Source: Macrostomum hystrix (taxonomy: Eukaryota; Platyhelminthes; Macrostomidae). From it: DNA of 64,000 nucleotides. Below are positions 1 through 10,879 of the stretch, in pieces; positions within the stretch are counted from its first letter, which is position 1; every line of letters starts with the position of its first letter. A program made the position numbers and the translations under genes. The notes below the pieces were generated by a model. It searched no databases and had not been told where the DNA came from. It worked only from the letters and a program-made list of their open reading frames with translations. The stretch is from assembly GCA_950097015.1 (NCBI GenBank), contig CATNEN010000038.1, positions 8,752,001-8,816,000 on the forward strand, read 5' to 3'.

Positions 1-833
1 CGCACTACCTATCGCCGGTCATCATGGGGACAATCCTGAAAGTTTTCGACTACAGGAGAGACTCGAATTTCCCCGTGTGCATTGTCTACTATTTAATCAC
101 GTTCTGGCTGCTGCATGGAAGTCCGTTCATCCGACTGGGTCTGTGCTTCCACTCTCTAGTTGTGACGCTGGCCCCTCTAAAGCAGGCTAGGCTGCTCCGA
201 GTGCGAAACGTGACACTCTACCAGCTCAGCTTACTCCTGCTCAGCTTCGTGCCCTGCATCAGGATTTTCAGCTCCTACTGGATTACAAAGAAGAACAGGT
301 GCGACTTCTATGATGATTGGATTGAGGTATTCTACAGAATATTCACGGTGTTTGTTTGCAGACTGGTTGTAGTCAGCTGCCTGCTGGTGACCCTGCTGGT
401 CATACTGCTCACGGTGAGACGCACCAGGAAGAGCATACGAGGCTCAGTCATGTCCACCGGTGGATCTCGAGCTGCACGGCCCCAGACACGAACTGTGACC
501 AGCATCTTCATCTCGACCAGCGCCATCTTCTTTGTGTGCGAGATGCCTTACAGTGTGCTGAGAGCTCTTGTGAACCTTGAACTCGTCAGGGACAGCAGCG
601 AGTTGGATGAAATCACCAGGCTGTTGAACGGTGTGATGTACATCAATCCCGCCTTGAACTGGCTGCCATATCTGATTGGACGGAAATTCCGTCAGGAGTA
701 CCTCAAGATGTACTGCTGTGTGTGCTGCCGACTCAATGGTGACTCCAACCGACAGAGCTCTAACGACATTTCCATGACAATCCGTTCTACTCAGCAGAGA
801 TTCTCCAGCGTTGCATCCGTGCCTGCAGTTTAA
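1..833 (+). CDS. GPCR-1: class A-like seven-TM receptor, 5' end outside window
   Basis: Partial gene. The frame is open from base 3 and ends in TAA at 831-833. It covers the receptor from the end of TM2 to the C-tail. The sequence is almost base-for-base that of the receptor at 17.3 kb, which supplies the missing start. Visible: TM3 with a Cys near its outer end, an extracellular Cys before TM5, a CEMP motif in TM6 (the CWxP position) and NPALNWLPY in TM7, followed by a basic helix-8-like stretch and a Cys-rich palmitoylation-like patch. The DRY position after TM3 reads CFHSL, so the usual acidic residue and Arg are absent. The C-tail carries an NDISMT motif shared with the 6-7 kb receptor. 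The family is a local tandem expansion; the ligand is unknown. A peptide or chemosensory role is inference only. Confidence 0.85.
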   Translation, partial: HYLSPVIMGTILKVFDYRRDSNFPVCIVYYLITFWLLHGSPFIRLGLCFHSLVVTLAPLKQARLLRVRNVTLYQLSLLLLSFVPCIRIFSSYWITKKNRCDFYDDWIEVFYRIFTVFVCRLVVVSCLLVTLLVILLTVRRTRKSIRGSVMSTGGSRAARPQTRTVTSIFISTSAIFFVCEMPYSVLRALVNLELVRDSSELDEITRLLNGVMYINPALNWLPYLIGRKFRQEYLKMYCCVCCRLNGDSNRQSSNDISMTIRSTQQRFSSVASVPAV

Positions 834-1544
834 AGACAGTTTTCGTTTACTTTGTGAATCTGCGGCAAGATTTCACTGTGAACGGATGAACCATACATGC
901 ATGCTTATACCTCTTGTAGCTTTTAAAACGAGTACATCTCTATCATCTTTGTGTTCTGAACTGATCCGATTAGCAATGGTATATATACTGCTCCTGTTTC
1001 TTTATTAAACTTATTGATTTAGAATGTGAATCTAGTTTTGAAATCTCTGGCCCTCTGAGTTATCGACACTTTCAAATTACAAAATTTCAGTAAATATTAG
1101 CCGAGGTGGATCTAACTGACGCAATCACACATTCATACATATTACGGGTCTACTACAGAACCAATATTTTCGTTGTAACCTGTACTTGTGTGCTGTTTTA
1201 TGCTTCTATTTCTTGTATTGTCTATAATTTACAACTTTAAATTTTCTAAATTTCTTTTAAGTAGATACAGTAAAGATTATATTATATTATTTAAAACAAA
1301 AATTCTGTTCTCTTCAAGCGAAAAATGTTTCCGTTAATGAAGTGAGCTTAGAGTTCGCAGCTGATTCTGATCCTCCTGCCTATTTATCGCCATGCATTAC
1401 TTTTCAGATTCATGAAAAGGAGCGAATTCTTCTTCTCACATTCAATTATATACTGATTTAAATAAAAAACATACCCTATAATTAATAAATATACTCAACA
1501 AAGCCACGTTTCGTACGAGCCTACAATAGGTTTTTTTCTTATTA
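834..1544. other. AT-rich intergenic stretch
   Basis: Non-coding sequence downstream of GPCR-1. An AATAAA-like signal is not clear; TATTAAACTTATTG near 1003-1016 could serve the 3' end. I see no gene or repeat here. Confidence 0.5.
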
Positions 1545-2104
1545 CGAGGGTCACTCAGAAAGTCTTTAGCCTGAGTATGATCCACGAGACGCAGAAGCAT
1601 GAAATTTGTCTATGGTAAAGACCACCTTTTAAAAGTCTTATAGCTAAATTTTCAAACAGAGGCAGTTACTTTTGAGTCCACTGCAGTGAGCCAAAGTCGC
1701 CCAAGGTGCGGAATGCGTGGGGTGCTTCTGCACCACGACAATGCCAGTGCGCACACGGCAGCTCAAACTCTCGAGTTTCTGGCCGACTGTGGTGTCCAGC
1801 TGATGACTCACCCTGCGTACATGCAGTCCAGACCTGGCACCGTGCGACTTTTTTTTATTCCCGAAGTGCAAGGAGATATTAAAGGGCCAGATTTTTTCTT
1901 CGCCGGAAGAAGCTGTGAATGAGTTCAAAGACGTCATCGGGGAGCTCCGGGATGAGGTTTGGCGGCAGTGCTTCGACAGCTGGTTCCACAGGATGCAAGC
2001 CTGTATCAATGCGGGGGGAGAGTACTTTGAGCAGTTGTAATGGTTTTTTAGTTCATATGTTGCTGTTTTCTTGTTCAGTCTAAAGACTTTCTGAGTGACC
2101 CTCG
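1545..2104 (+). mobile_element. Deleted mariner-like transposon (relic)
   Basis: A 560-bp element with near-perfect terminal inverted repeats: CGAGGGTCACTCAGAAAGTC at the left and its complement at the right, flanked by TA on both sides as expected for a Tc1/mariner target duplication. Inside, 1710-1800 encodes the mariner catalytic-domain signature HHDNASAHTA followed by a His-Pro-Ala-Tyr block. A frameshift occurs around 1810-1915. The C-terminal part of the transposase then continues in another frame to a stop near 2038. The N-terminal DNA-binding half is missing, so the copy is dead. It could still be mobilised in trans, because both ends are intact. Confidence 0.9.
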
Positions 2105-2504
2105 TATGAGTTCATTTTGTATTAACAAACTTCAGAAGACTGAGCACTGGGGACTCAGCAAGTCGGGTGGCGCTTGATCACCAGGTTAACGAAGTCGACT
2201 CACGACGGTACATGACAAACTGCCGTGACAGGCTGCTTAATGGCTGGAAATGTCGTAAAGATTTTTAAGCTTTGAAGCTTGTAACTAAAGCAGGATATTT
2301 ACTACGAGTAAACACACAACCTTACAATACCGCATAGACAGAAATTTCGTAACAAAAAGCTCAGCAAAGAAACGAAAATTTCAAGCACTTCAGTCTCTCA
2401 CCATTCTCTCAATTATATCACTACGAGTTAGAATTCATTTAGAAAACAATATTTTCTTGGTGTATCCTTAATCGGAGTCTGAACGTTTGACACGTTTAAG
2501 GGTT
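2105..2504. other. Intergenic, nothing recognised
   Basis: AT-rich sequence between the mariner relic and the SINE. I see no ORF of interest, RNA gene or repeat. Confidence 0.4.
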
Positions 2505-2797
2505 TAAGGAGGTTTTAGCCTAGTGGTTAGAGCGTTGGACTCACGACTTGAAGGTCAGGGGTTCGCTTTGCGACTGCACTGGAAAAAGTATGTTCTTTAG
2601 CACAGGACTCTTAACTCTGCATTGCTTCAGTTCACCCAGCTGTTAAATGGGTTCGAACATCAGCTGGGTAATTGAGGATTTGGTGTGGCGTCCCTCCCAG
2701 TCCATGGACTGAACAGCTGTACGTAGCCTTCAGATGCGCCGCGCAATAGCTGCGGCTGTGCTATCGGCTGCACATCTGGCCCAATTAAGGTAGGTGT
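2505..2797 (+). repeat. SINE family 1, near full-length tRNA-derived copy
   Basis: The head looks like a tRNA: an A-box-like TAGCCTAGTGGTTAGAG and a B-box-like GGGGTTCG about 40 bases later. It is followed by a conserved body that recurs many times in the window (TTCAGTTCACCCAGCTGTTA, then CCATGGACTGAACAGC, then GCACATCTGGCCCAATTAAG). Other copies lie at 2862, 7160, 20037, 28035, 43447, 54078 and (degenerate) 63575. The repeated body after the tRNA part shows that this is a SINE and not a tRNA gene. Confidence 0.85.
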
Positions 2798-2861
2798 GCT
2801 CATTTTTTATAATTATTTTTAATTTATCAATATAAAAAATGGGCTATCAATGTGCGTAGAA

Positions 2862-3240
2862 ACTCAGGGTCGGGGTTCGATTCCCGACTGTACTGAAATA
2901 GTCTGTGCCCTTCAGCAAGGCACTAAACTTTACATAGCTTGATTTCAAAACAACAACAGCAACAGCAACAGCAAAATGCGCTGTCAAGATGGTTATAAAA
3001 GGCAGCGTCACAGGGCGCGCTTGAGAGCCTGGGTGCGAACAAGGGTTGCACCGCCGGGTGCGGGGCGCCCGCGTCAGCCAGCAGGCAATGGACGAAACGC
3101 CGAGTTCGGGCCTGGCCGCGCCGGTAGGGTGGCAGCAGCGTGAGCAGCAGCACCTCCCGCACCGGCTGTGGGCAGTAGGACTCGGCGCGGACGACGTGGT
3201 GTGGCATTTCCTCGTTCAGTTCACCCAGCTGTTAAAAAGC
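2862..3240 (+). repeat. SINE family 1 copy split by a GC-rich insert
   Basis: The SINE head (GGTTCGATTCCCGACTGTAC near 2875) runs to about 2940. The next part of the family consensus (TTCAGTTCACCCAGCTGTTA) resumes only at 3214. The intervening ~270 bp contains a CAACAG microsatellite at 2949-2975 and a GC-rich segment unlike its surroundings. Confidence 0.6.
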
Positions 3241-4060
3241 TGATCCCGCGGCGCAAGCACGGAATTGGACATGCAGACAACCCCAAAGTCAAGCGCTGCG
3301 GGCAGTAACCGGATGCACCGCGCTCACTTCGGAATCTGATCTACACGCGGAAACAAGGCTGCTACGAGTTCATGACAATTGCCGCCTCCACTCGGCCCAC
3401 TTCGCCACGGCAGCCTGCCTTCCTGACCACCCATGCCACGAGCTGCTTCATCAACCTGCTCCCCGCCGTCCGATGAAGCTCACGGTCTTCACGCGCCGAC
3501 ACCAGGACGATCGCTGGGGCGTTGTCAGCGAGCATCCCCTCATCCTCGACGCCGACTACAACCGAGCTCGTACCAACAACCACACGTCGGCCGTAGCCTC
3601 GGCGCTAGCAGCCCTGTAACCGAACAGGGTGATCGGGGTCCAACGGTCGGTCATCACTGAGGAGAGGCAGCAACCTCGCCAGGTACGGGACCACCTGGCC
3701 CAGCTGCGCTCATGCTGGTGCCCGCTATTGCTGAAATTTCAACACGGAATCCGCCAGGCAGTTGCGGACGTCTGTCCAGTCTGAAATCGGGAAGGACATC
3801 GTGTCCTTATGCACACATCGTATTTACGCACACATGGTGTGCCGCCTCTCTTCGCATGCCCTGGCCGCCAAACCCATCTTCTGCCGACCAATCTCTGGGA
3901 TAAACCCAGAGAGGCCGCCACCCGTCTCGGGCTGCTTGACTGACTACCGTTCTAGTCACCTGGTGGACCCTGTTCGAGAACCTGGTGGCTACCACACGCA
4001 CTTAGAGACCCTCACCTCCAATTTTCTACCCAGCTCATGTTGGTTCAAATTTTAAACGTG
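3241..4060. other. GC-rich island, possible decayed coding sequence
   Basis: This segment is clearly richer in GC than its AT-rich neighbours and looks codon-like in short stretches on the plus strand (for example 3485-3610). Every frame is broken by stops or frame changes, and no domain is recognisable. It may be a degraded gene or transposon fragment. I make no functional call. Confidence 0.3.
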
Positions 4061-4535
4061 GCGAAATGAAGCAATTGGTTTCTTGCTGAAAAACACTAAC
4101 TGCTTTCCCAGGGCCAGATGTCCGAAGCTCCACCATGAGGGCTAAAGGCTTCAGGTTGGACAAATGAACAATAAGAATATTTCGGAGTGGCACACTTCCT
4201 TGGAAAGCAGTGCGTCGTTCCACTTCTGTGAGCTTACCCGGAGCTTCTTGAGCAATCAACGGGGTCTAAGAGGTACAAGTTTGCAAATGGCTTTCTCATC
4301 TTCTAGAGGGGAACTCTAGGCAGCTCTGCTGTTGACAGTGTTGGGCCATTTCGGCTGCCTTGTGTGCACAAAGAGAAGTGCAGCTATTCCTCGCGTGTTT
4401 GCAGATTGGTTCCGAGCCAACCAGTTAGGGAGCGAGTGTGACCAATTGTAAAGGCTTGCAAGCCAAGTTATATCCGGAAAAATTAGGAAAAGGACTACTT
4501 TCTACGCTTAGAAATGTGTTGGCCTGTTTCATCGG

Positions 4536-4544
4536 TATATAAAA
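4536..4544 (+). promoter_or_regulatory. TATA-like box of GPCR-2
   Basis: TATATAAAA lies 95 bases upstream of the Met-only first coding exon at 4631. GPCR-3 (TATAAAAG) and GPCR-4 (TATAAATT) have similar boxes at a similar distance (about 85-111 bases), which supports it as a core promoter element. Confidence 0.55.
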
Positions 4545-4630
4545 TCTGTCTTTAACTGTTTTATCTATCAGCCGTTTCATGGCATGCAAGTTTGCAAAGT
4601 TTGTCTAGCTTTCAATCGCTATTTAAAGTC

Positions 4631-7054
4631 ATGGTAAGTTAAATATTATTAATTCAACAAAGAAAGTTTTGTCTCATACGAGGTAGCCAGTTAGAGCCAG
4701 TCAAGCTTGATTGTTAATCTTAAATTACGAGTATAATTCAAGCGCTGCGGAAGTTCGTAAGTACGAAAGTTGTGATCTCTTGAGTCGTTTTGACGAAAAA
4801 CTAAAAGCTTCCATTAATTCAGTGTTGGGCGCTATACTTGAAAAAGTATCACTTTAAAGCGATATTCCGATGCCGATACTAAAAAACGGTATCGACGAGA
4901 TTTTGGACCGATACCGAAATTTGAGTATCGCCCGTTACTTTAATCAGATACTTGTCCGATACATAGCTTTTTCTTGTTTTCTGCATCTGTGAAGCCTTAA
5001 ATTGAAGAAAGGTTTCTAGTAACTTAATTTTTAGACACTAAAGACTTTAGTGAGACGTGGCTGATCAGAGAATAAGATTAAATGGGCGAGATATTGTTAT
5101 AAATTGTAATTATATTTATTATAAGCACAGAACAGTTATAAGTTGTCAGTACAACTACTCACAAATCAAATTTAAAGTAAACAATATTCTAATAGAACTT
5201 GAAATTAGATAAATAAAAATAGAAAATAACTTAATGTAGTCGTTTTAGATTTTGTTGTTAACTAGCTCGTAGTTAGTCATAGTCGTGGACTCGTCTTCTG
5301 TCGTCACTGCTCATCAATAATGACAATAATTATTAAGAATCAGAACAGTATCTTAAATATAATATTTCATTGATGGAAATCGAAATTAAAAAAGCTCGTA
5401 ATTAACGTATTTTTGTATTTTTGTTACTTTAGCCAAAAAAGCAAAAAAGTATTTGTACTAGATTAAATAGCTCGTATATCGGATTATCGGACTTAAAAAC
5501 TGTATCGCGTGATACTGTGGTCCGATACTGAAAAAAAGTATCGAGGTCCGATACTGCGATACTCAAATGGTATCGGCGATACCAACTGAGTATCGGGCCT
5601 GTGCCCAACACTGCATTTATCATAAAAGTTGCAATAGGCTATAGTAGTTGCCGCGAGTCTGTGGAAATCGGAACGTTGTTCGGGAATTTGTTTCTACTTT
5701 CATCGTTAAACTGAATATATGCAAAACTACATCTTGCATGTTTGCAATGTTTAAACTTTTTGCCTCGAAAATCCACCCATTTTGTGTGACTTAATGGCAA
5801 ATAATCCATAATTCGGTCAATGTACTCGATCACACAAAGTGAATGAATGCTTTGCACCATCATTAAGCTAATTGATTATAATTGCTTAGCAAATACCGAA
5901 AAGCTAAAACGCTAAATTTAATGTAAAGGCGAAACATTTCTTGAATAAAAGAAAAAAAGCAGCTATAACCTTACTCATTTTAATTCTAGAGCAACTCATC
6001 GCTACAAACTATTATTTCTGAATCAACCGGATATGACGCATTCTACCGCCTGGTGTTCTCATGGTTGTTCCCGCTGCTAATGGCCTTTGGAACGTGCGGA
6101 AATTTATCGTGTCTGCTAGTACTGCTGCTCAGACCTAAATGCTTTCCTTTCTCAGTCAGGTTGAACATGCTGACTAGCTGCTTCGTAGACTGCCTGCTAG
6201 TCGGAGTGAAGTCTGTCACGCACTATCTGTCTCCAGATGTGATGGGGACTATTCTCAGCGTCTATGACTATCGCATTAACTCTGGCCACGCCGTGTGCAT
6301 CGTCTATTACGCTGTCACGTTTTGGCTTCTTCACGGCAGTCCGTTCATTCGTCTGGGCTTGTGCTTCCAGTCCCTGGCCGTGACACTGTTCCCGCTTAAG
6401 CAGGCCAGCCTACTAAACAAGAGGAACGTCACAATTTATCAGCTCAGCCTGCTGCTGCTCAGCTTTGTTCCCTGCATCCGGGTGATCAGCACGTTTCTTT
6501 CAAAGAAATCTGGCGCCTGCCTGTTTCGCAACGACTGGATCGAAGTCTTCTACCGGATTTACACAGTATTTGTTAGCCGAGTTGTTGTAGTCTGCTGTCT
6601 CTTGATAACGCTTCTCGTCATCTTGTTCAGCGTTAGGCGAACCCGAAAGAAGTTGAGTGGCTCTGTATTATCGGCTGGTGGCACCAACTGCAGTCCTCAA
6701 ACTCAGACTGTGACCAGCATCTTTGTCTCCACCAGCATGATCTTCTTTGTTTGCGAGATGCCTTACAGTTTGCTGAGAGCACTGATCAACCTGAACCTGG
6801 TACAGGACAGCGTTGATATGGACCGGATTGTGCTAATGCTTAACAACCTGATGTACTTGAATCCGGCGCTTAACTGGCTGCCATGCCTCATCGGTAGGAA
6901 GTTCCGTCAGCAGTATATTAGCATGTACTGCTGCGCTTCCCGATGCCAATGCGGAGGCAACGTCAGCGGACGGACATTCAACGATATATCGATGACGAGT
7001 CGACCTGTTCATCCGAGAGTGTCCAACCAGTCAGCTGCAGACCGTGTACCATAG
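4631..7054 (+). CDS. GPCR-2: class A-like seven-TM receptor
   Basis: Proposed exons: 4631-4633 (ATG only, followed by the donor gtaagt) and 5990-7054 (acceptor ttctag; stop TAG). This gives about 355 residues. The N-terminus M-SNSSL carries an N-glycosylation sequon. Seven hydrophobic segments are visible, with TM1 at FSWLFPLLMAFG. TM3 ends in CFQSL instead of DRY, TM6 has CEMP, and TM7 reads NPALNWLPC, where the Tyr or Tyr-equivalent of the paralogs is Cys. The tail has the NDISMT motif. The first intron holds a hAT-like insertion (4820-5613) that accounts for much of its length. The exon-1 assignment rests on the ATG-then-donor pattern shared with GPCR-3, -4 and -5, and is less certain here because the intron is long. 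Confidence 0.82.
4820..5613. mobile_element. hAT-like non-autonomous DNA transposon
   Basis: The termini are CAGTGTTGGGC and its exact complement GCCCAACACTG, the typical hAT end. Flanking 8-bp sequences CATTAATT and CATTTATC match at six of eight positions and are probably a decayed target duplication. Subterminal regions are full of GTATCGG/CCGATAC repeats in both orientations, which resemble clustered transposase-binding motifs. There is no coding capacity; the centre is AT-rich. Confidence 0.8.
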
Positions 7055-7159
7055 TGTCGTAGCAGCTCGACCTCATTGATTTTTTACATACACAAAAGCT
7101 GGGTTGAAAATTTCATAATAACGAATAATATTGGATTACAACTGCCAGGTCAGATCAGG

Positions 7160-7385
7160 TCAGATCTGAAGGCTGTGTACGGCTGTTCAGTCTATGGACT
7201 ACGGAGACGCCATACACACGCTCAATTACCCGAGATGCTGCTGGTACCTGTTTAACAGCTGGGTGAACTGAAGCAATGTAGAGTTAAGCTTTTTGCTAAA
7301 TGACACAAAATCTTTTAGTGGTTTCGAGGATCGAACCCTGGACCTTCGATTCGGGAGTCCGATGGTTCTACTCGTACTCGTACAT
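7160..7385 (-). repeat. SINE family 1 copy, minus strand
   Basis: The reverse complement shows the tRNA-like head near 7320-7385 (B-box complement GGATCGAACCCTGGACC) and the body motif TTAACAGCTGGGTGAACTGA complement at 7250-7270. Confidence 0.75.
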
Positions 7386-7689
7386 GTAGACTAAGACCAC
7401 TTTACAAATATTTCAGTTACTTCGAGCGCATTAGAACTACGGGCGAACTAGACTACTAGATTATGATAATAAATGTATTATTATTAATACTTTTATTATT
7501 ATTATTTATCACACAAAACTTCGCCACTTCTCTCGATTCGACGTGTAGTTTTACATGAAAAAAGCTAACTAGACTCACGACAAAAAGGCGATTAGAGCAT
7601 TTATAAATAGGTTTATGCTTGAAAATTCAGCTTTGATGTTTCTAGCCAGGACTTCTGCTTACAGTTCTCATAGATAGAAGATCATCGCG

Positions 7690-8290
7690 AAATTGGTGGC
7701 AGATACAGAATACAGCAATGTTGGCCTTGGGGAAAAAATGAATAGTGAAGTAATGCGGAATTGTCAACAGACTAGAAAAACAAAGTCCATCAAAACGCAC
7801 AGGGAGAACTTTGAGTCAGAGTTCCGAAGGCACTGGACTCAGAGGATGGGAAAATCAGCCAAGCTCAGCCACTTCTATTACACGTTTAAGAAAGTTTTCT
7901 CCAGAGAAAAGTACCTAACAATAATCTCTAACCCAGAACAAAGGCGCACAATGTCCCGATTTCGTCTAGGAAACCACAAACTGGCCTGTGAGACATTTCG
8001 CACTGTAAGACCGAAAACCGACTATGAAAACAGAACATGTCCAAAATTTAGAGTCGAGGTAGAGAACGAAATTCGATCATATTCTCTTTAGATACGATTG
8101 GTCCGTTTATGTTCCAATTGGAAATAAATTCATAGAGAAAGTGGGAGGCACTGTTCGAAATTTCGAAAGCCTAACAGCTGATGACAAAATTCTGTATTTA
8201 ATGACACAGGAAAGCACAGAATCAACAGAAAGTTTTGTGGAATTCATACGAGCGTAGAAAGCATACTTAAAGCTAGATAAAAAAGCCACT
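7690..8290 (+). pseudogene. Fragment of a non-LTR retrotransposon polyprotein (3' region)
   Basis: The frame at 7693-8091 encodes a stretch resembling the region after the reverse transcriptase in some LINE-like proteins: FYYTF-K, then REKYLTIISNPEQR, then MSRFRLGNHKLACET, the block usually written as R-F-R-x-S-N-H-x-L-x-I-E-T-G. After a stop at 8089-8091 the downstream sequence keeps family character (EKVGG..., SLTADDKILYLM at 8135-8210), so the copy is broken. The Cys/His knuckle expected after the ET block is not intact. No RT core lies upstream. This is my recognition of a pattern, not a database match. Confidence 0.6.
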
Positions 8291-8299
8291 GCCCTGAGG

Positions 8300-9633
8300 C
8301 CCATAGTTAGAATGCTTGATTATAGTTTGAGTTTTTTTTCTTATTTGATCGTAACTCGCAAAAACACAATAGCTATTCTCCTTTCGGGAGCGAAGTGATT
8401 TCAGTCAAAGTTTTAATTTTCTCTTCAAATTTCAATATTTAATTTTTTTGTTTTAAGGGCTTTGTTTACAAATTTAAAATATTTTCACCTAATAATTCAC
8501 CTAAAATTAATCTTATGAATGTCTATCGATCAGCCTTGTTACCAACATTAAGTAAAACAAAACAAGCAGCACCCAATCGCAGTGCACATTTCATTATTAA
8601 AATAAAAAATAAAAATAGATACGTAAATAGGAAGCTGGGATGCCCGCCTAATAAAAAAGCAAGCAAAATATAATAAATTATTGACTGGCAAATAATGATT
8701 CATTTCGTTATTAGGATATAGTTCCCTGCGAGTACAGGTTTGAAGTAAGCGCTAGCTAATCATGTGTACTTTATATTTGCATATATTTGCGCAGATGCCA
8801 GAATTATGCAGGGATTATTAATTTTCATTTACTAGAATCTATTTTCAATATGAATAGTGTCTGGATCTAAAGTTTTCCACATGAGCAACTTCTCTTTTAT
8901 TGAATTTAAGCGAAATAACATTTTTCACTGCACTTGCAGGTTCTTGTTGTCTGCCACGGAAATCGATATTGAGCTGTGATTATGAAGACTCTAAATACTC
9001 GTAGATTTAAATCAATATTTTAAATCAATATTGCAGCTTGTTCAACGATCCAAGATCGAAGCACCTGACCTGCACTTGCTCGCCGGAAAATGAGAATCGA
9101 TTAGGCTAGGTAAGGCAACAATACACATAGTCGGTTCTTCTCTGTTCAAAACATGCGACTTCTTTTCTGATGATTGCAAGGCCGCTTGAATATTGTTGGG
9201 GGTTTATAGCAAGAACAATAATTTTCTTTCAGTAGCAAAACTTTCAGTAGTTTAAGAAGTTTTAGGGACTGAATTCTAGTCGTTGATTATAGATTCAGTT
9301 ATCAGGGCCCTTCTTTTGAAAGAAAAATTGAGTATTTCAGTGCAATATAAATGGATCAGGGCAAATTATTATATTATTTCATTTTTTTATTTAACGCGTC
9401 CCCAAGTAATAATTTCTATCAGGCAAACCAAAACTCGACCGCAGGTCGATTTGCAGCAGCATAATTTGTACTTACTATACGCTTACAAAAACAATGAGTT
9501 CAATAGATAATAAATAATGAATACGAGCTAATAAATTAATGGTCATAAAAAGACGTATTGGCATCATTGCCATCAACACACGATTGCACATAAAATCTGA
9601 AAATCACAAAGTTGTAAACAAAAAACGTGTCAC
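8300..9633. other. AT-rich intergenic, no gene seen
   Basis: Only short ORFs without recognisable features occur. I see no SINE or inverted repeat of note. Confidence 0.4.
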
Positions 9634-10701
9634 TTAGGGGCAGTGTGAACGAGTCTTAGGTTTCTGTACTAGTTCGCACATGCCGCAACAGTACAGTTCA
9701 GTGTACTGTTTACGAAACTTCCTGCCAATCAGATAGGGCAACCAGTTCAGAGCCGGGTTCAGATACATCACACCATTTAGCAGGATCAGCAGTTCATCGA
9801 ATATGTCGCTGTCGGAAAGCAAGTCAAGACTGATCAGGGCCCTCAGCACACTGTACGGCATCTCACACAGAAAGAATATCATGCTGGTCGATATGAAGAT
9901 GCTGGTAATCGTTCCTGACTGAGAACGATTGTGAGAACTGGAGGCAGACGTCGCCGAACTCCCCAGCTCTTTCCGACTGCGTCTCACGCTAAACAGTATG
10001 ATCGCTAGAGTAGCGAGTAGGCAACTGACCACAACGATTCGGCACACGAATACGGTGAAAATCCGGTAGAAAACCTCAATCATGTCAGTGCGAAATAGAC
10101 ATGTTTTCGAGTTAGAGGACCAGAATGAGCTGATTACACGAACACACGGCACAAAGCTGAGGAGAAGCAGACCCAACTGATAAAGCGTCACATTTCGCCT
10201 GCTTAGCAGACTGGCATGTCTGAGAGGAGCCAGGGTCACTGCCAGCGAGTGGAAGCACAGACCCAGTCGGATGAAGGGACTGCCGTGTAGCAGCCACAGA
10301 GTCAGCAGATAGTAGATCACGCACACGGCGAAACCCGAAGTTCTCCTGTAGTCATCGACGTTAAGGATGGCTCCCATGACATCCGTTGCCAGGTAGTGCG
10401 TTATCGACTTCACACCAACCAACAGAAAGTCCACGACACAGCAAATGAGCATGCTAAGCCTCACAGAGAACGGGAAACACTTGGGCCTTCTGAGCAGGAC
10501 AATCAGGCACGATAGATTTCCCCAGGTGCCGAACGCCATCAGCAGCGGGAAGAGCCAGGAAAACACAACTCGGTAGAATGTAATGTATCCGCTAAAAGCA
10601 GCTGATGAAATTGAGCCATTCTAAAATAGTGAATTGCTGAATTCAGCTGCGCATTGTAAAGTATTAGTCTCATTCCATATTTAATATTATTTACTTACCA
10701 T
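9634..10701 (-). CDS. GPCR-3: class A-like seven-TM receptor, inverted copy
   Basis: Exon 1 is 10699-10701: ATG in the strong context GCCACC, followed directly by gtaagtaaat. Exon 2 is 10620-9634, after a 78-bp intron ending in tattttag. The product is about 329 residues starting M-NGSIS, again with a sequon right after Met. TM1 to TM5 are virtually identical in sequence to GPCR-4 at 12.2 kb, which points the other way. From intracellular loop 3 onward (SSHNRSQSGTITS) the two differ, and the C-tail is a short, unrelated VQKPKTRSHCP. Motifs: CFHSL in place of DRY, CEMP in TM6, NPALNWLPY in TM7. The receptor is probably functional, since the frame is intact and the splice sites are good. Confidence 0.87.
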
Positions 10702-10785
10702 GGTGGCCAAATTTTCGATCGAGAAAATGTGTCTCGATGCAGTAGGTAGGGAAACGCTTTGCTTTCCTGGCTATTGCTTGTCAGA

Positions 10786-10793
10786 CTTTTATA
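10786..10793 (-). promoter_or_regulatory. TATA box of GPCR-3
   Basis: TATAAAAG on the minus strand, about 85 bases upstream of the start codon, in the context GGACAGGTATAAAAG. GPCR-4 has the comparable GGATAAGTATAAATT. Confidence 0.6.
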
Positions 10794-10879
10794 CCTGTCC
10801 TCCCTCAGTCCACTCCCATAAATAATGTTCCAATAGAAAACCGTTCGCATTGTTCGCTTTGAGTCATCGAAGCACATCG

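Noticed and set aside
2505-2600. tRNA gene
   Set aside because: A- and B-box-like motifs are present, but the same head plus a conserved non-tRNA body recurs at many places, which defines a SINE. The cloverleaf is not intact.
4631-4640. Spliced-leader RNA genes
   Set aside because: The ATG|GTAAGT junctions resemble the end of flatworm spliced leaders, but the upstream sequences differ between the receptors, and each junction leads in phase to a receptor exon, so ordinary cis exons are the better reading.
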